The notes under the pieces were generated by a model. It was not told where the DNA came from, ran no database searches, and saw only the letters and a program-made list of their open reading frames with translations. 64,000 nt of DNA. Origin: Celeribacter indicus (GTDB taxonomy: Bacteria; Pseudomonadota; Alphaproteobacteria; Rhodobacterales; Rhodobacteraceae). Numbering within the stretch: position 1 is the stretch's first letter; each line of letters starts with the position of its first letter. Below, in pieces: positions 24,137 through 33,406 of this stretch. A program made the translations under genes and the position numbers. The stretch lies in NCBI RefSeq assembly GCF_000819565.1, contig NZ_CP004393.1, positions 1,054,001 to 1,118,000 of the forward strand. Direction: 5' to 3'.

Positions 24137-24990
24137 GCCTGACACCCGCACAGATCGAAGCAGCGCGCGCCCGTGCCCCGCAGGCTTTTGAAACCCCGCT
24201 GTCCCTGCGCATGCGCCGGATCGCCCTCTGGACCGGGTTCGCGCTGCTGACGGGCTATTGCCTCTGGGCCTTCGACGTCTCGCCGCTGCGCATCTGGACC
24301 GGGCTCGGGCGGCTCGGGGACGTCCTCGGCTTCATGTTCCCGCCCTATGTCTGGAAAAGCTGGGCGGAATTCTCCGAGATCCTGAAGGGGCTGGGCGAAA
24401 CCCTCTCCATCGCCTTCCTCGGCACGGTGCTGGGGGCCATCGTCGCCTTCCCGCTGTCCTTTCTCGGAGCGAAGAACATCAACCGGCTCAATGTCCTGCG
24501 CCTCGGTGTGCGGCGCGGCTATGATGTCATCCGCGCCTTCGAGACGCTGATCATCGCGCTGATCTTCATTCGCGCCTTCGGCCTCGGCCCGCTGGCCGGC
24601 ATCCTCGCCATCGCCATCTCCGAAGTGGGCACCTTTGCCAAGCTGTTCTCCGAAGCCATCGAGAACACCTCCACCAGGCCGACCGACGGGGTCAGGGCCT
24701 CGGGCGGAACGAGGCTTCAGCAGATCCGCTTCGGCATCGTGCCGCAGGTCAACCCGGTGATCCTGTCGATCCTGCTCTACAATTTCGAATCCAACGTGCG
24801 ATCCGGCACGATCCTCGGCATCGTGGGCGCGGGCGGCATCGGGTTCCTGCTCTCCGACCGGATCGCGGCCTACAAATGGGACGAGGCCTGGTCGATCATC
24901 TTCCTGATCATCGCGCTGGTCTATGTGATCGACTATTTCTCCGCCTTGATCCGGGCCCGGATCATCGGCAACTGGGAGGGCGTGAAATGA
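24133..24990 (+). CDS. phnE: PhnE, phosphonate ABC transporter permease 2
   Basis: A 285-residue second permease, homologous to its upstream neighbour (compare RTVPDIVWALIF with [12 protein letters not shown], and the coupling loops [19 protein letters not shown] and MRPLEGVRAAGG). GGAGGAG at 24121-24127 gives a strong ribosome site. It overlaps both neighbours by 4 bp. It is likely the partner half of a PhnE heterodimer. Confidence 0.92.
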   Translation: MSLTPAQIEAARARAPQAFETPLSLRMRRIALWTGFALLTGYCLWAFDVSPLRIWTGLGRLGDVLGFMFPPYVWKSWAEFSEILKGLGETLSIAFLGTVLGAIVAFPLSFLGAKNINRLNVLRLGVRRGYDVIRAFETLIIALIFIRAFGLGPLAGILAIAISEVGTFAKLFSEAIENTSTRPTDGVRASGGTRLQQIRFGIVPQVNPVILSILLYNFESNVRSGTILGIVGAGGIGFLLSDRIAAYKWDEAWSIIFLIIALVYVIDYFSALIRARIIGNWEGVK

Positions 24991-25616
24991 GCGGCGCAGG
25001 ATCGAAGAACAGCCTCACCGAGGCTCCCACCATTCACCCGGAGGCGAGCGTCAGCGATTGTGACCTCGGCGCCTGGACCGAGGTGGGCAAGGGCACGATG
25101 ATGAAGGCGTCGCGGATGGGGGATTATTCCTACATCACCCAGGACTGCCATGTGGTCTGGACCACCATCGGCAAGTTCTGTTCCATCGCCAATGCGACGC
25201 GCCTCAATCCCGGCAACCATCCGACATGGCGCGCGGTGCAGCATCACTCCGTCTATCGCGCCGAGGCCTACGATCTGGGCGAGGACGACCGCGATTTCTT
25301 CGAATGGCGCAAGAGCGACTGGGTCACCATCGGCCATGACGTCTGGATCGGCCACGGCGTCACGGTGACGGCGGGCGTGACCATCGGCACGGGCGCCGTG
25401 ATCGGCGCCGGTGCGGTGGTGACGAAGGACGTCGCGCCCTATATGATCGTGGGCGGCGTGCCCGCACGTCCCATCAGGCGCCGGTTTTCCGAGGCCCAGG
25501 CGGAGGCCCTGATGGAGATTGCCGTCTGGGACTGGCCGCGGGAAACATACAGGGCGGCGCTGCCGGACATCCGGGCGCTGGATATTGATGCGTTCATTGC
25601 GAAATACGGCGGCTGA
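24987..25616 (+). CDS. Phosphonate-cluster hexapeptide-repeat acyltransferase
   Basis: A 209-residue left-handed beta-helix acyltransferase of the type found beside C-P lyase genes (TIGR03308-like, xenobiotic acyltransferase group). Marks are [32 protein letters not shown], an FFEWR segment, and hexapeptide turns such as [15 protein letters not shown]. The family probably acetylates aminophosphonates or a pathway intermediate, as PhnO does by another fold; this is inference. It is coupled to phnE by ATGA (24987-24990). The presumed catalytic His lies in [10 protein letters not shown] or NPGNHP. Confidence 0.88.
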   Translation: MSGAGSKNSLTEAPTIHPEASVSDCDLGAWTEVGKGTMMKASRMGDYSYITQDCHVVWTTIGKFCSIANATRLNPGNHPTWRAVQHHSVYRAEAYDLGEDDRDFFEWRKSDWVTIGHDVWIGHGVTVTAGVTIGTGAVIGAGAVVTKDVAPYMIVGGVPARPIRRRFSEAQAEALMEIAVWDWPRETYRAALPDIRALDIDAFIAKYGG

Positions 25617-26151
25617 TCCGCCCCCGGAGCCGCGCCGGCGCAGGATCGTCGACGGCGGCTTCCTCGTTCTTCTGAGCCTCACGCTCGTGTCCGGCGGTCT
25701 GGTCCTGCTGACCCGCGGACCGCTCCGCGTCTGGGAGATCACGCAGGAGACCTTCGGATTTCTGCTGCTGCTTTCCCCGAAGATCGTCGCGGGCGTCTTC
25801 ATCGCCGCGACATTGCCCCTCGTGCTTCCGGGCAAGGAGATCGGGCGCTGGATCGGCGCGGAAAGCGGGCTGCGCGGGCTCGTCCTGGCCACGGTCGCGG
25901 GGGCGGCGATCCCCGGCGGACCGATGATGACCTTTCCCCTCGCGGCAGGCTTCGGCATGGCCGGGGCGGATATCGGGACCATGCTGGCCTTCGTCACGGG
26001 CTGGAGCCTCCTGAGCCTGAACCGGACCCTGATCTGGGAATTTTCCTTCCTTCCCCATGATCTCGTCTGGACGCGCTACCTGCTGTCCCTGCCTTTCCCC
26101 GTGCTCGTGGGGCTTGGTGCGCGGGCCTTGCGGGGGAGGGTGCCGGCGTGA
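25588..26151 (+). CDS. Half-size permease-like membrane protein A
   Basis: About 187 residues with four or five transmembrane segments and a basic N-terminus ([10 protein letters not shown]). The core [20 protein letters not shown]...GWSLLSLNR resembles one half of YraQ/DUF318-type permeases. The next gene encodes a homologous half (shared PGG...F and WSL-SL--x-L--E-SF pattern), so the two probably make one transporter. The ATG at 25588 overlaps the acyltransferase gene by 29 bp; no better start is seen. ATGA couples it to its partner. Its place at the end of the phn cluster suggests movement of a pathway product, substrate or ion, but the function is unknown. Confidence 0.65.
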   Translation: MRSLRNTAADPPPEPRRRRIVDGGFLVLLSLTLVSGGLVLLTRGPLRVWEITQETFGFLLLLSPKIVAGVFIAATLPLVLPGKEIGRWIGAESGLRGLVLATVAGAAIPGGPMMTFPLAAGFGMAGADIGTMLAFVTGWSLLSLNRTLIWEFSFLPHDLVWTRYLLSLPFPVLVGLGARALRGRVPA

Positions 26152-26633
26152 ACATCCTGTTCGGCACGATCCTCATCTGCACGGCTGCGGTCTGGCTCTG
26201 GAGCACCCTGCCGAATGCCGAATGGCGCCGTGCCTCCTATGCGGCCGCGATCCAGACGCTGAAATTCACCCTGCCGCGTGTCCTCGTGGCGCTGCTCGGG
26301 GCGGGGTTCTTTGCCGACCTGCTCCCCGCCGATCTGGTGCGGAGCTATCTGGGGCAGGATGCGGGACTGTCGGCCCTTGCCCTGGCCATGCTGCTCGGGC
26401 CGCTGACGCCGGGGGGCGCCTTCGTCAGCTTCGCCATCGGAGCCGCCGCGCTGAAGGCGGGGGCGGGTGTGTTGCCGGTCCTCGTCTATGTCACCGCGTG
26501 GTCGCTCTTTTCGCTGACGAAACTGCTTTCCTACGAACTCTCCTTCATGGGACGGCAGGCCACGATGATGCGCCTCGCGGTCAGCCTGCCGATCCCGCTG
26601 CTGCTGGCGGCGCTGGCCGGGCAGGTGATCTGA
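26148..26633 (+). CDS. Half-size permease-like membrane protein B
   Basis: A 161-residue membrane protein with four or five hydrophobic segments. The core TPGGAFVSFAIGAAALKAGAG and VTAWSLFSLTKLLSYELSF is the counterpart of the neighbouring half A. It may belong to the YraQ/DUF318 permease group, split into two genes. Translation is coupled to half A by a 4-bp overlap. A GC-rich hairpin follows directly, before the convergent reductase gene. I cannot assign a substrate. Confidence 0.65.
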   Translation: MNILFGTILICTAAVWLWSTLPNAEWRRASYAAAIQTLKFTLPRVLVALLGAGFFADLLPADLVRSYLGQDAGLSALALAMLLGPLTPGGAFVSFAIGAAALKAGAGVLPVLVYVTAWSLFSLTKLLSYELSFMGRQATMMRLAVSLPIPLLLAALAGQVI

Positions 26634-26635
26634 TC

Positions 26636-26661
26636 CCGGTGCCGGCTCCGCCGGAGACCGG
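26636..26661. terminator. Hairpin between convergent genes
   Basis: CCGGT-G-CCGGC, loop TCC, GCCGG-AG-ACCGG: a two-part stem of 5 + 5 bp with small bulges fills the gap between the permease genes and the minus-strand reductase. It has no T tract but is well placed as a two-way terminator. Confidence 0.45.
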
Positions 26662-27681
26662 TCAGCCCACGCGTGCGATGAGCTTGCCGGTATTGCCACC
26701 CTCGAAGAGCGTGAGGAAGGTTTCCGGGATCCTTTCGAAATCCTCGATGAACTCTTCTCTGTATTTGATCCGGCCCGCGGTCACCCAGGGCGCGACCTCC
26801 TCGAGAAAGGCGGGATAGCTGTCGAGGTGATCGAGAATGGAGAAGCCGCGCACCTGGATGAAGCGATAGAGGATCAGGTTCAGCAGGCGGGGCAGGTGAT
26901 CGCGCCGGTCGGGAAGCCCGGTGTCGCTATAGCCGGCGATCGTGCCGCAGATGACCGCCTGGGCGTTCAGGTTGAAATGCGGCATCACCGCCTCGAACAT
27001 GTAATCCCCGACATTGTCGAAGAACCTGTCGACGCCATCGGGCAGGGCGCGCGCGAGCTGTGCCTCGAAGTCGTCGGCCTTGTAATCGACCGCCGCATCG
27101 ACGCCGATCTCGTCCCGCAGATAGGCGATCTTGCGCGCGCCACCCGCGATGCCGACGACGCGATGGTCGCGCAGTTTTGCCATCTGCGCGACCATCGAGC
27201 CGACCGATCCCGCCGCCGCGCTGACGACGAAGGTGCCGCCGGGCATGTCGTCGAGGTATTTCGTCATGCCGACCCACGCCGTCAGCCCGGTATGCCCCAG
27301 CACGCCAAGCGCCGTGGAGAGGGGCGCCATGCCGGGATCGAGCGTCCTGAGGTCGGATCCGTCGGAGATCGCGTAGTCCTGCCAGCCGGTCCAGGTCTGA
27401 ACGTAGTCCCCTTTCGCGAAGTCCGGGTTGTGGCTTTCCTCGACAATGGCGACGGTCGGACCAGACATCGGAGTTCCGAGCTCCATCGGCGGCAGTTCGG
27501 AGGATCCGTTGCCCATCAGGTTGCGCTGGTAGGGATCCATCGAGATGAGTGTGTTGCGGAGCAGCACCTCGCCCTCCTTCGGGGCGGGGATCGCCGTTTC
27601 CACAAGCTCGAAATCGCTCTGCCGGGCCCTGCCGTCGGGGCGGGTCGCCAGGAGGATCCGGCGGTTTGGGTGGCTTGCCAT
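26662..27681 (-). CDS. NADP-dependent oxidoreductase, zinc-free MDR (CurA-like)
   Basis: A 339-residue medium-chain reductase without zinc-binding residues, of the leukotriene B4 12-hydroxydehydrogenase/CurA type that reduces alkenal or alkenone double bonds with NADPH. Marks are the N-terminal PNRRILLATRPDG, ISMDPYQRNLM, GHTGLTAW and the cofactor loop SAAAGSVGSMVAQMAK. It is divergent from a TetR gene (27820), its likely regulator. A role in detoxifying reactive aldehydes or quinones is probable from the family. Confidence 0.9.
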   Translation of the reverse strand: MASHPNRRILLATRPDGRARQSDFELVETAIPAPKEGEVLLRNTLISMDPYQRNLMGNGSSELPPMELGTPMSGPTVAIVEESHNPDFAKGDYVQTWTGWQDYAISDGSDLRTLDPGMAPLSTALGVLGHTGLTAWVGMTKYLDDMPGGTFVVSAAAGSVGSMVAQMAKLRDHRVVGIAGGARKIAYLRDEIGVDAAVDYKADDFEAQLARALPDGVDRFFDNVGDYMFEAVMPHFNLNAQAVICGTIAGYSDTGLPDRRDHLPRLLNLILYRFIQVRGFSILDHLDSYPAFLEEVAPWVTAGRIKYREEFIEDFERIPETFLTLFEGGNTGKLIARVG

Positions 27682-27800
27682 CGTCTTTCCTTGTCTCGGG
27701 CGGAGCTGCGGCGAGTCCTCGAGTCCTCGTCGCAGCCCGCATCGCTTATTGTGTATCGCTCACTATTTAAATGGCTAGAAGGGTTGCCGGAGCCTGTCAA

Positions 27801-27832
27801 CCAATTTATATAATGACCGATGCAAAAATTGG
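27801..27832 (+). promoter_or_regulatory. Promoter and inverted repeat over the TetR start
   Basis: A perfect -10 hexamer TATAAT lies at 27809-27814, only 5 nt before the ATG at 27820, with a possible -35 TTGCCG at 27784-27789. Arms CCAATTT (27801-27807) and AAATTGG (27826-27832) flank it. The layout suggests a leaderless, autorepressed transcript. Confidence 0.45.
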
Positions 27833-28494
27833 ATTCGACCGGCAGGAACGACAAGGCCCCGGCACGCGCGCGCGGCCGGCCGCGTGCCTTCGACCGCGAG
27901 GCGGCGCTGGCCAAGGCGACCCGCCTGTTCTGGGCGCGGGGCTACGAGGCGACCTCCATCTCCGAACTGACCGCGGCGATGGAGATCGGGGCGCCGAGCC
28001 TCTATGCCGCCTTCGGCTCGAAAGAGGCGCTCTATGCGGAGGCGGTGCGGTACTACCGGGAAAACTACGAGTCGGTGGTCTGGGGCAGGTTCTTCGCCGC
28101 GGCCACGGCCCGCGAGGCGGTGAACGTCCTGCTCATGGATTCCGCCGCCGCGCTCACCGGCAGCGTCGTGGATATTCCACACGGCTGCATGGTGACCCTG
28201 TCCTCCGTCGGCAGCGAGGGCCATGCGGAGCTCGGCGATCTTGTGCGTGCGGCGCGGGCGTTTACCTTCGACAGCCTGAAGGCGCGGTTCGGACAGGCAA
28301 TGGAGGAGGGCGAGATCCCCGTCGGGTCCGATATCGACGCGCTCGCCCGTTTCGTGCAGACCGTCCAGAACGGGATGTCGATCCTCGCCCGCGACGGGAT
28401 CGGCCGCGCCGAACTGGAAGCCGCCGCAGACCTCGCGATGGCCGCATGGGATGCCCGTACCGGTGGCGGGGCCGGAGGGTCCGCCCCGTCCTGA
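27820..28494 (+). CDS. TetR-family transcriptional regulator
   Basis: A 224-residue TetR repressor. The N-terminal helix-turn-helix reads ISELTAAMEIGAPSLYAAFGSKEALY; the opening GRPRAFDREAALAKATRLFW is typical of regulators beside reductases. The C-terminal ligand domain has no named match. There is no ribosome-binding site before the ATG, and a consensus -10 sits 5 nt upstream, so the mRNA may be leaderless; no other good in-frame start exists. It probably represses the divergent CurA-like gene and itself. Confidence 0.88.
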   Translation: MQKLDSTGRNDKAPARARGRPRAFDREAALAKATRLFWARGYEATSISELTAAMEIGAPSLYAAFGSKEALYAEAVRYYRENYESVVWGRFFAAATAREAVNVLLMDSAAALTGSVVDIPHGCMVTLSSVGSEGHAELGDLVRAARAFTFDSLKARFGQAMEEGEIPVGSDIDALARFVQTVQNGMSILARDGIGRAELEAAADLAMAAWDARTGGGAGGSAPS

Positions 28495-28512
28495 ACCGCC
28501 GCGCCGTGCGGG

Positions 28513-29406
28513 TCAGCCCTTCCCCTGTGGCAGGTTGTCGATATCCGTGATCAGGCCCGGCCCCGCCGGATGCCAGTCAAGCCGTTCCTGCGTCCATGCG
28601 CTCGAGGCCGACATGTCGCGACCGGCAAAGGCCGCAAGCCATCCGAAATGCTCCGCCGCCTCTTCCGCCGGGATCGGGGCGACAGGCAGGCCGAGGCGGC
28701 GGCCAACCGCCTCCGCGATGTCGCGGAAGGGGATCGCGCCTTCGGCCGTGGCGTGGTAGCGGGCGCCCGGCTCCTGCCGTTCGAGCGCCAGCCGGAACAG
28801 CCGAGCCGCGTCGGAGACATGGGCGGCCGACCAGCAGGTCGCGCCGTCTCCGACATAGGCCGAGATGCCCTTGTCGCGGGCCAGGTCGATGACATTGCTG
28901 ACGAGCCCTTGCCTGCGGGTGTCGTGGATCTGCGACAGCCGCATCACCGAGACGTGGACGCCGCGCGCCGACAGCATGCGCCCCGCCAGTTCCGAGGCAA
29001 TGCGCGGATTCGGGTGCTCTGGGTCGAAATGATCCTCGACGGCCGGCCGGCCCGGCGCCGGCGTGCCGATCGCGGTGGTCGAGGTGAGGACGAGGGGCCG
29101 GTCCGTTCCTTCCAGCGCAGAGCCGAGCGCCGCGATGGCGTGCCGGTCCTTTTCGCAATTCTCGACGAAGCGCGTGAAGTCGTGGTCGAAGGCGGTGTGG
29201 ATCACCCCGTCGCAGAGGGCGGCGCCGGCGCGCAGGCTGTCGGGATCGGCAATGTCGCCGCGATGGATCTCGGCCCCTGCCGCTTTCAGCGCCTGCGCGC
29301 CCGGCTCCGAGCGGGTCAGGCCGAGCACCTCATGGCCGGCGGAAAGAAGTTCGGAGAGGACGGCAGAGCCGATGAAGCCGGTGGCCCCTGTCAGAAAAAC
29401 GCGCAT
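28513..29406 (-). CDS. NAD(P)-dependent epimerase/SDR family protein
   Basis: A 297-residue extended SDR (NAD-dependent epimerase/dehydratase type). The N-terminal cofactor motif is GATGFIGSAVLSELL. The usual YxxxK catalytic pair is not obvious; a Ser-rich LTSTTAIGTP segment stands near the expected catalytic Ser, and ASELAGRM replaces the Tyr region, suggesting an atypical member. It is divergent from an XRE-type regulator at 29505. The substrate is unknown; such proteins are often regulated with stress or xenobiotic genes. Confidence 0.82.
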   Translation of the reverse strand: MRVFLTGATGFIGSAVLSELLSAGHEVLGLTRSEPGAQALKAAGAEIHRGDIADPDSLRAGAALCDGVIHTAFDHDFTRFVENCEKDRHAIAALGSALEGTDRPLVLTSTTAIGTPAPGRPAVEDHFDPEHPNPRIASELAGRMLSARGVHVSVMRLSQIHDTRRQGLVSNVIDLARDKGISAYVGDGATCWSAAHVSDAARLFRLALERQEPGARYHATAEGAIPFRDIAEAVGRRLGLPVAPIPAEEAAEHFGWLAAFAGRDMSASSAWTQERLDWHPAGPGLITDIDNLPQGKG

Positions 29407-29504
29407 GTGCTGTCTCCCACATTGCTGTGCACGGCACCATCGCGCTATTCTCTATCAGGGAAAAGTAGGGACTTTATCCCGGTATAAGGACCAACAGGCT
29501 CGGC

Positions 29505-30338
29505 ATGGGCACACCGCCAGACACTGCCCTCGGACGCTATCTGAGAGACTGCCGCGCGCGCCTCGATCCGGCGGCCTTCGGTTTTTCCGGCACGCGCCGG
29601 CGCACGCCCGGCCTGCGGCGGGAGGAGGTCGCGCAGCGCGCGAATATCAGTCCCACCTGGTATACTTGGCTCGAACAGGGGCGGGGCGGTGCGCCCTCGG
29701 CGGATGTGCTGGACCGCATCGCCGGGGGGCTGATGCTGACGGATGCGGAGCGGGAACATCTTTTCATGCTGGGCCTCGGCCGCCCGCCCGAAGTCCGCTA
29801 CACGCCCCCGGAGGGCATCACGCCGCGGCTCCAGCGCCTGCTCGACGCGCTGGAGATCAGCCCCGCCATCGTCAAGACCCCCCTCTGGGACGTCGTCGCC
29901 TGGAATCGCGCCGCGGCGGCCCTGCTGACGGATTACGGCGCACTCCCGCCGGACCAGCGGAACATCCTGCGGCTCGTCTTCGGCAATGCCCGCATCCGGT
30001 CGGCGCAGACGGATTGGGACAATCTGGCGAGCTTCCTGGTCGCCGCCTTCCGCGCCGATGTGGCCCGTGCCGGGGCGATGTCCGAGGTGGGCGGCCTTGT
30101 GGCGGAACTCTGCGCCATCAGCCCGGACTTCGAACGCCTGTGGCATGGCAATGACGTGCGCGCCCATGGCGAAGGGGCCAAGCGCATCCGCCATCCCGAG
30201 CTGGGCCTGATCGAGCTGGAATATTCGAGCTTTGCCGTCGATGGCCGTCCCGACCTGGGCATGATCGTCTACAACCCGGTACGGCAGGGCGATGCCGACC
30301 GGATCCGGGCCCTGCTGCGGTCGCACCCCGCCGGGTGA
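29505..30338 (+). CDS. XRE-type regulator with MmyB-like ligand domain
   Basis: A 277-residue regulator. The N-terminal helix-turn-helix (RRTPGLRREEVAQRANISPT, then WYTWLEQGRG) is of the type followed by an MmyB-like PAS-fold ligand-binding domain (residues about 100-270, with WNRAAAALLTDYG and the later HPELGLIELEYSSF). These regulators commonly control a neighbouring short-chain reductase, here the divergent gene at 28513-29406. Ligands in related proteins are fatty acids, known for a few members only. Confidence 0.87.
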   Translation: MGTPPDTALGRYLRDCRARLDPAAFGFSGTRRRTPGLRREEVAQRANISPTWYTWLEQGRGGAPSADVLDRIAGGLMLTDAEREHLFMLGLGRPPEVRYTPPEGITPRLQRLLDALEISPAIVKTPLWDVVAWNRAAAALLTDYGALPPDQRNILRLVFGNARIRSAQTDWDNLASFLVAAFRADVARAGAMSEVGGLVAELCAISPDFERLWHGNDVRAHGEGAKRIRHPELGLIELEYSSFAVDGRPDLGMIVYNPVRQGDADRIRALLRSHPAG

Positions 30339-30649
30339 CCGCGAGGCGGGTGATGACCGCATTGTCCGGGGCATGAGCCGCGGCGCGACCGGCGCGCGGT
30401 CTCCCAAACCATCGCGTTCACGGTTCCCCGACACGCCCGAGCGGAGGTGCGGGGCGTGCCGATCCCGAGGCCTGGGCGGGGCGGTCAGCGGCTCGCGCGG
30501 TCCTCTCCACGCAATCCGGTCCGGAGAATTGTAATTAATAATGAATTGCAGTTGCAAAAATTCTGACGGGGGCTATTGATATTGCGACTCGCTCGCAATC
30601 TAATGGGGGCGAGCGGGTGCCGGATCTCGACAACAGGAAAGGAACGCTC
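30339..30649 (+). promoter_or_regulatory. Metal-regulated leader of sitABCD
   Basis: No gene is supported in this 311-bp gap. The distal half is GC-rich; the proximal half (30530-30606) is strikingly AT-rich and holds two palindromes: TTGCA-GT-TGCAA at 30546-30557 and ATTGCGA-CTCGC-TCGCAAT at 30581-30599. They resemble Fur/Mur-type sites of alphaproteobacteria and lie where a promoter for sitA is expected. Confidence 0.55.
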
Positions 30650-31555
30650 ATGTCTTTGAAACCGATACGACTGGCGGGGGGCGTGGCCGCGACCGTGCTG
30701 CTGGCCGGTGCGGCGATGGCTGCGGAGGACCGGATGAAGGTCGTGACCACCTTCACCGTGCTCGCCGACATGGCGCAGCATGTGGCGGGGGACGCGGCGG
30801 AGGTCGTCTCGATCACCAAGCCGGGGGCGGAAATCCACGGGTACGAACCCACGCCGCGAGATATCGTGGGGGCGCAGGATGCCGATCTCATCCTCTGGAA
30901 CGGGATGAACCTCGAGCTGTGGTTCGAGCAGTTCCTGACCAATCTCGGGGACGTTCCCTCGGTCACGCTGACCGAGGGCATAGATCCGATCCCGATCGCG
31001 GCGGGCGCCTATGAGGGCAGGCCGAACCCCCACGCCTGGATGGGGCTCGACAATGCGCTCGTCTATATCGACAACATCCTCGCCGCCTTCAGCGCGCAGG
31101 ATCCCGACAATGCGGCGACCTATGCCGCGAACGCCGCGGCCTACAAGGACGAGTTGCGCGCCACGCTGGAACCGCTCCGGGCCGAGATCGCCACGATCCC
31201 CGAGGCGCAGCGCTGGCTCGTGACCTGCGAGGGCGCGTTCAGCTATCTTGCGCGGGACTTCGGCATGAAGGAGCTCTATCTCTGGCCCATGAATGCCGAC
31301 CGGATGGGCACGCCGCAGCAGGTGCGCGCGGTGATCGACGGGGTGCGGGAGAACGACATCCCGGTGGTCTTCTGCGAGAGCACGGTCAATACCGCCCCGG
31401 CCGAGCAGGTGGCGCGCGAGACCGGGGCGCATTACGGCGGCGTGCTCTATGTCGACAGTCTGTCGGAGGCCGGGGGGGCCGTTCCCTCCTATCTCGACCT
31501 GCTGAAGGTGACGTCCGAGACGGTCGCGGAGGGGCTCCGGGCCGGCATGAACTGA
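30650..31555 (+). CDS. sitA: SitA-type Mn/Fe-binding periplasmic protein
   Basis: A 301-residue cluster A-I metal-binding protein with a signal peptide ([11 protein letters not shown], cleavage before AED). Predicted metal ligands are His63 ([11 protein letters not shown]), His128 (NPHAWM), Glu194 (TCEGAFSYL) and Asp269 (YVDSLSE). Two His, one Glu and one Asp is the set used by manganese/iron members, not the three-His zinc set; no His-rich loop is present. AGGAAAGGA supports the ATG at 30650 over an earlier in-frame codon at 30617. It is first in sitABCD, behind Fur/Mur-like palindromes. Confidence 0.92.
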   Translation: MSLKPIRLAGGVAATVLLAGAAMAAEDRMKVVTTFTVLADMAQHVAGDAAEVVSITKPGAEIHGYEPTPRDIVGAQDADLILWNGMNLELWFEQFLTNLGDVPSVTLTEGIDPIPIAAGAYEGRPNPHAWMGLDNALVYIDNILAAFSAQDPDNAATYAANAAAYKDELRATLEPLRAEIATIPEAQRWLVTCEGAFSYLARDFGMKELYLWPMNADRMGTPQQVRAVIDGVRENDIPVVFCESTVNTAPAEQVARETGAHYGGVLYVDSLSEAGGAVPSYLDLLKVTSETVAEGLRAGMN

Positions 31556-31643
31556 GACATTTCGCCAACGGGCGTGCCGGACGATGCGCGTCCGGCAGCT
31601 CATATCCGCATCAGGCGCCGGCCCTGCCGGCAGAAAGATCAAG

Positions 31644-32546
31644 ATGAGAGACGAGACCCGCAAGACCGCACCCCCCACTCCGGAAGGCGCAGCTTCGGGG
31701 GGCGGCATCGCGGCGCGGGACGTCACCGTCACCTATCGCAACGGCCATACGGCGCTGCGGCATGCCTCCTTCGAGGTTCCGCGCGGCACCGTCACGGCGC
31801 TGGTGGGGGTGAACGGGGCGGGGAAATCGACGCTCTTCAAGGCGATCATGGGCTTCGTGCCGGTGGCACAGGGGGAGATCAGCCTCCTGGGAATGAGCGT
31901 GAAGGAGGCGCTGAAGCGCAACCTCGTCGCCTATGTGCCGCAGGCCGAGGAGGTCGACTGGTCCTTTCCCGTGCTGGTGGAGGACGTGGTGATGATGGGG
32001 CGCTACGGCCACATGGGCTTTCTGCGCCGCCCCGCGCAGGCCGACCGCGACGCGGTAGAGGCGGCACTCGGCCGCGTCAACATGCAGGAGTATCGCCACC
32101 GCCAGATCGGGGAACTGTCGGGCGGGCAGAAGAAGCGGGTCTTCCTCGCCCGCGCGCTGGCGCAGGACGGGCAGGTGATCCTGCTCGACGAACCCTTCAC
32201 CGGCGTCGACGTGAAGACCGAGGAACAGATCATCGCGCTGTTGCGCGAGATGCGCGACGAGGGGCGGGTGATGCTGGTCTCGACCCACAACCTCGGGACC
32301 GTGCCCGAATTCTGCGACCGGGTGGTGCTGGTGAAGGGCACGGTGCTGGCCCATGGCCCGACCGAGACGACCTTCACCCGCGAGAACCTCGAGGCGGCCT
32401 TCGGCGGCGTGCTGCGGCATTTCACCCTCGGCGGGGCGGACCTGCACGATGACGACGACGGGCGCCACCTCTCGATCCTGACCGATGACGAGCGGCCCTT
32501 CGTCCAGTACGGCGACAAGGTCCATGTTTCGGAGGGGCGGAAATGA
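31644..32546 (+). CDS. sitB: SitB-type metal ABC transporter ATPase
   Basis: A 300-residue ATPase of the Mn/Fe importer. Walker [29 protein letters not shown] (diagnostic for the Mn/Fe group), signature [14 protein letters not shown], Walker [13 protein letters not shown] and VSTHNLG are present. The C-terminus is acidic and His-containing ([11 protein letters not shown]). The ATG at 31644 leaves a 25-residue N-terminal tail; an earlier ATG at 31584 would add 20 more unlikely residues. Overlaps sitC by 4 bp. Confidence 0.92.
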   Translation: MRDETRKTAPPTPEGAASGGGIAARDVTVTYRNGHTALRHASFEVPRGTVTALVGVNGAGKSTLFKAIMGFVPVAQGEISLLGMSVKEALKRNLVAYVPQAEEVDWSFPVLVEDVVMMGRYGHMGFLRRPAQADRDAVEAALGRVNMQEYRHRQIGELSGGQKKRVFLARALAQDGQVILLDEPFTGVDVKTEEQIIALLREMRDEGRVMLVSTHNLGTVPEFCDRVVLVKGTVLAHGPTETTFTRENLEAAFGGVLRHFTLGGADLHDDDDGRHLSILTDDERPFVQYGDKVHVSEGRK

Positions 32547-33406
32547 GTGCGCTGCTCGAGCCCTTTTCCTATGGCTACATGACCAACGCGATGTGGGTCT
32601 CGGCGCTGGTCGGCGGGGTCTGTGCCTTCCTGTCCTCCTATCTCATGCTCAAGGGCTGGTCGCTGATCGGCGACGCGCTGTCGCATTCGGTCGTGCCGGG
32701 CGTGGCCGGCGCCTATATCCTCGGCCTGCCCTTCGCGCTCGGCGCCTTCCTCTCCGGCGGGCTGGCGGCGGCGGCGATGCTGTTCCTGTCGGACCGCTCG
32801 GGGCTCAAGGTCGATGTGATCATCGGCATCATCTTCACCTCCTTCTTCGGGCTGGGGCTGTTCATGGCCTCGGTCAACCCGATGTCGGTGTCGATCCAGA
32901 CCATCACCATGGGCAACATCCTGGCGATCACACCGGAAGATACGCTGCAACTGGCGATCATCGGCTTCGTCTCGCTGGCGGTGCTGATCCTGAAATGGAA
33001 GGACCTGATGGTGGTCTTCTTCGACGAGAGCCATGCCCGCTCCATCGGGTTGCGTCCCGGCCTGCTGAAGGCGGTGTTCTTCGTGCTGCTCTCGGCCTGC
33101 GTGGTGGCGGCGATGCAGACGGTGGGGGCCTTCCTCGTCATCGCCATGGTGGTGACGCCCGGCGCCACGGCCTACCTGCTCTGCGACCGCTTCCCGCGGC
33201 TGATCGCGACCTCGGTGGCCATCGGCACGGTCACGAGCTTTGCCGGCGCCTATGTCAGCTATTTCCTCGACGGCGCGACCGGCGGGATCATCGTGGTCCT
33301 CCAGACGCTGATCTTCCTCGCCACCTTCGTCCTCGCGCCGAAACACGGGCTTCTGGCGGCGCGGCGCAAGGCGGCCGAGGCGCTGCGGGCGGAGGAGGTG
33401 CAATGA
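32543..33406 (+). CDS. sitC: SitC-type metal ABC transporter permease
   Basis: A 287-residue ABC-3 family permease with about eight transmembrane segments. Recognisable are the N-terminal [38 protein letters not shown] (family signature) and [17 protein letters not shown]. It pairs with SitD, which is homologous along its length, to form the channel. ATGA overlaps join it to sitB and sitD. The end ([16 protein letters not shown]) is a cytoplasmic charged tail. Confidence 0.92.
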   Translation: MSALLEPFSYGYMTNAMWVSALVGGVCAFLSSYLMLKGWSLIGDALSHSVVPGVAGAYILGLPFALGAFLSGGLAAAAMLFLSDRSGLKVDVIIGIIFTSFFGLGLFMASVNPMSVSIQTITMGNILAITPEDTLQLAIIGFVSLAVLILKWKDLMVVFFDESHARSIGLRPGLLKAVFFVLLSACVVAAMQTVGAFLVIAMVVTPGATAYLLCDRFPRLIATSVAIGTVTSFAGAYVSYFLDGATGGIIVVLQTLIFLATFVLAPKHGLLAARRKAAEALRAEEVQ

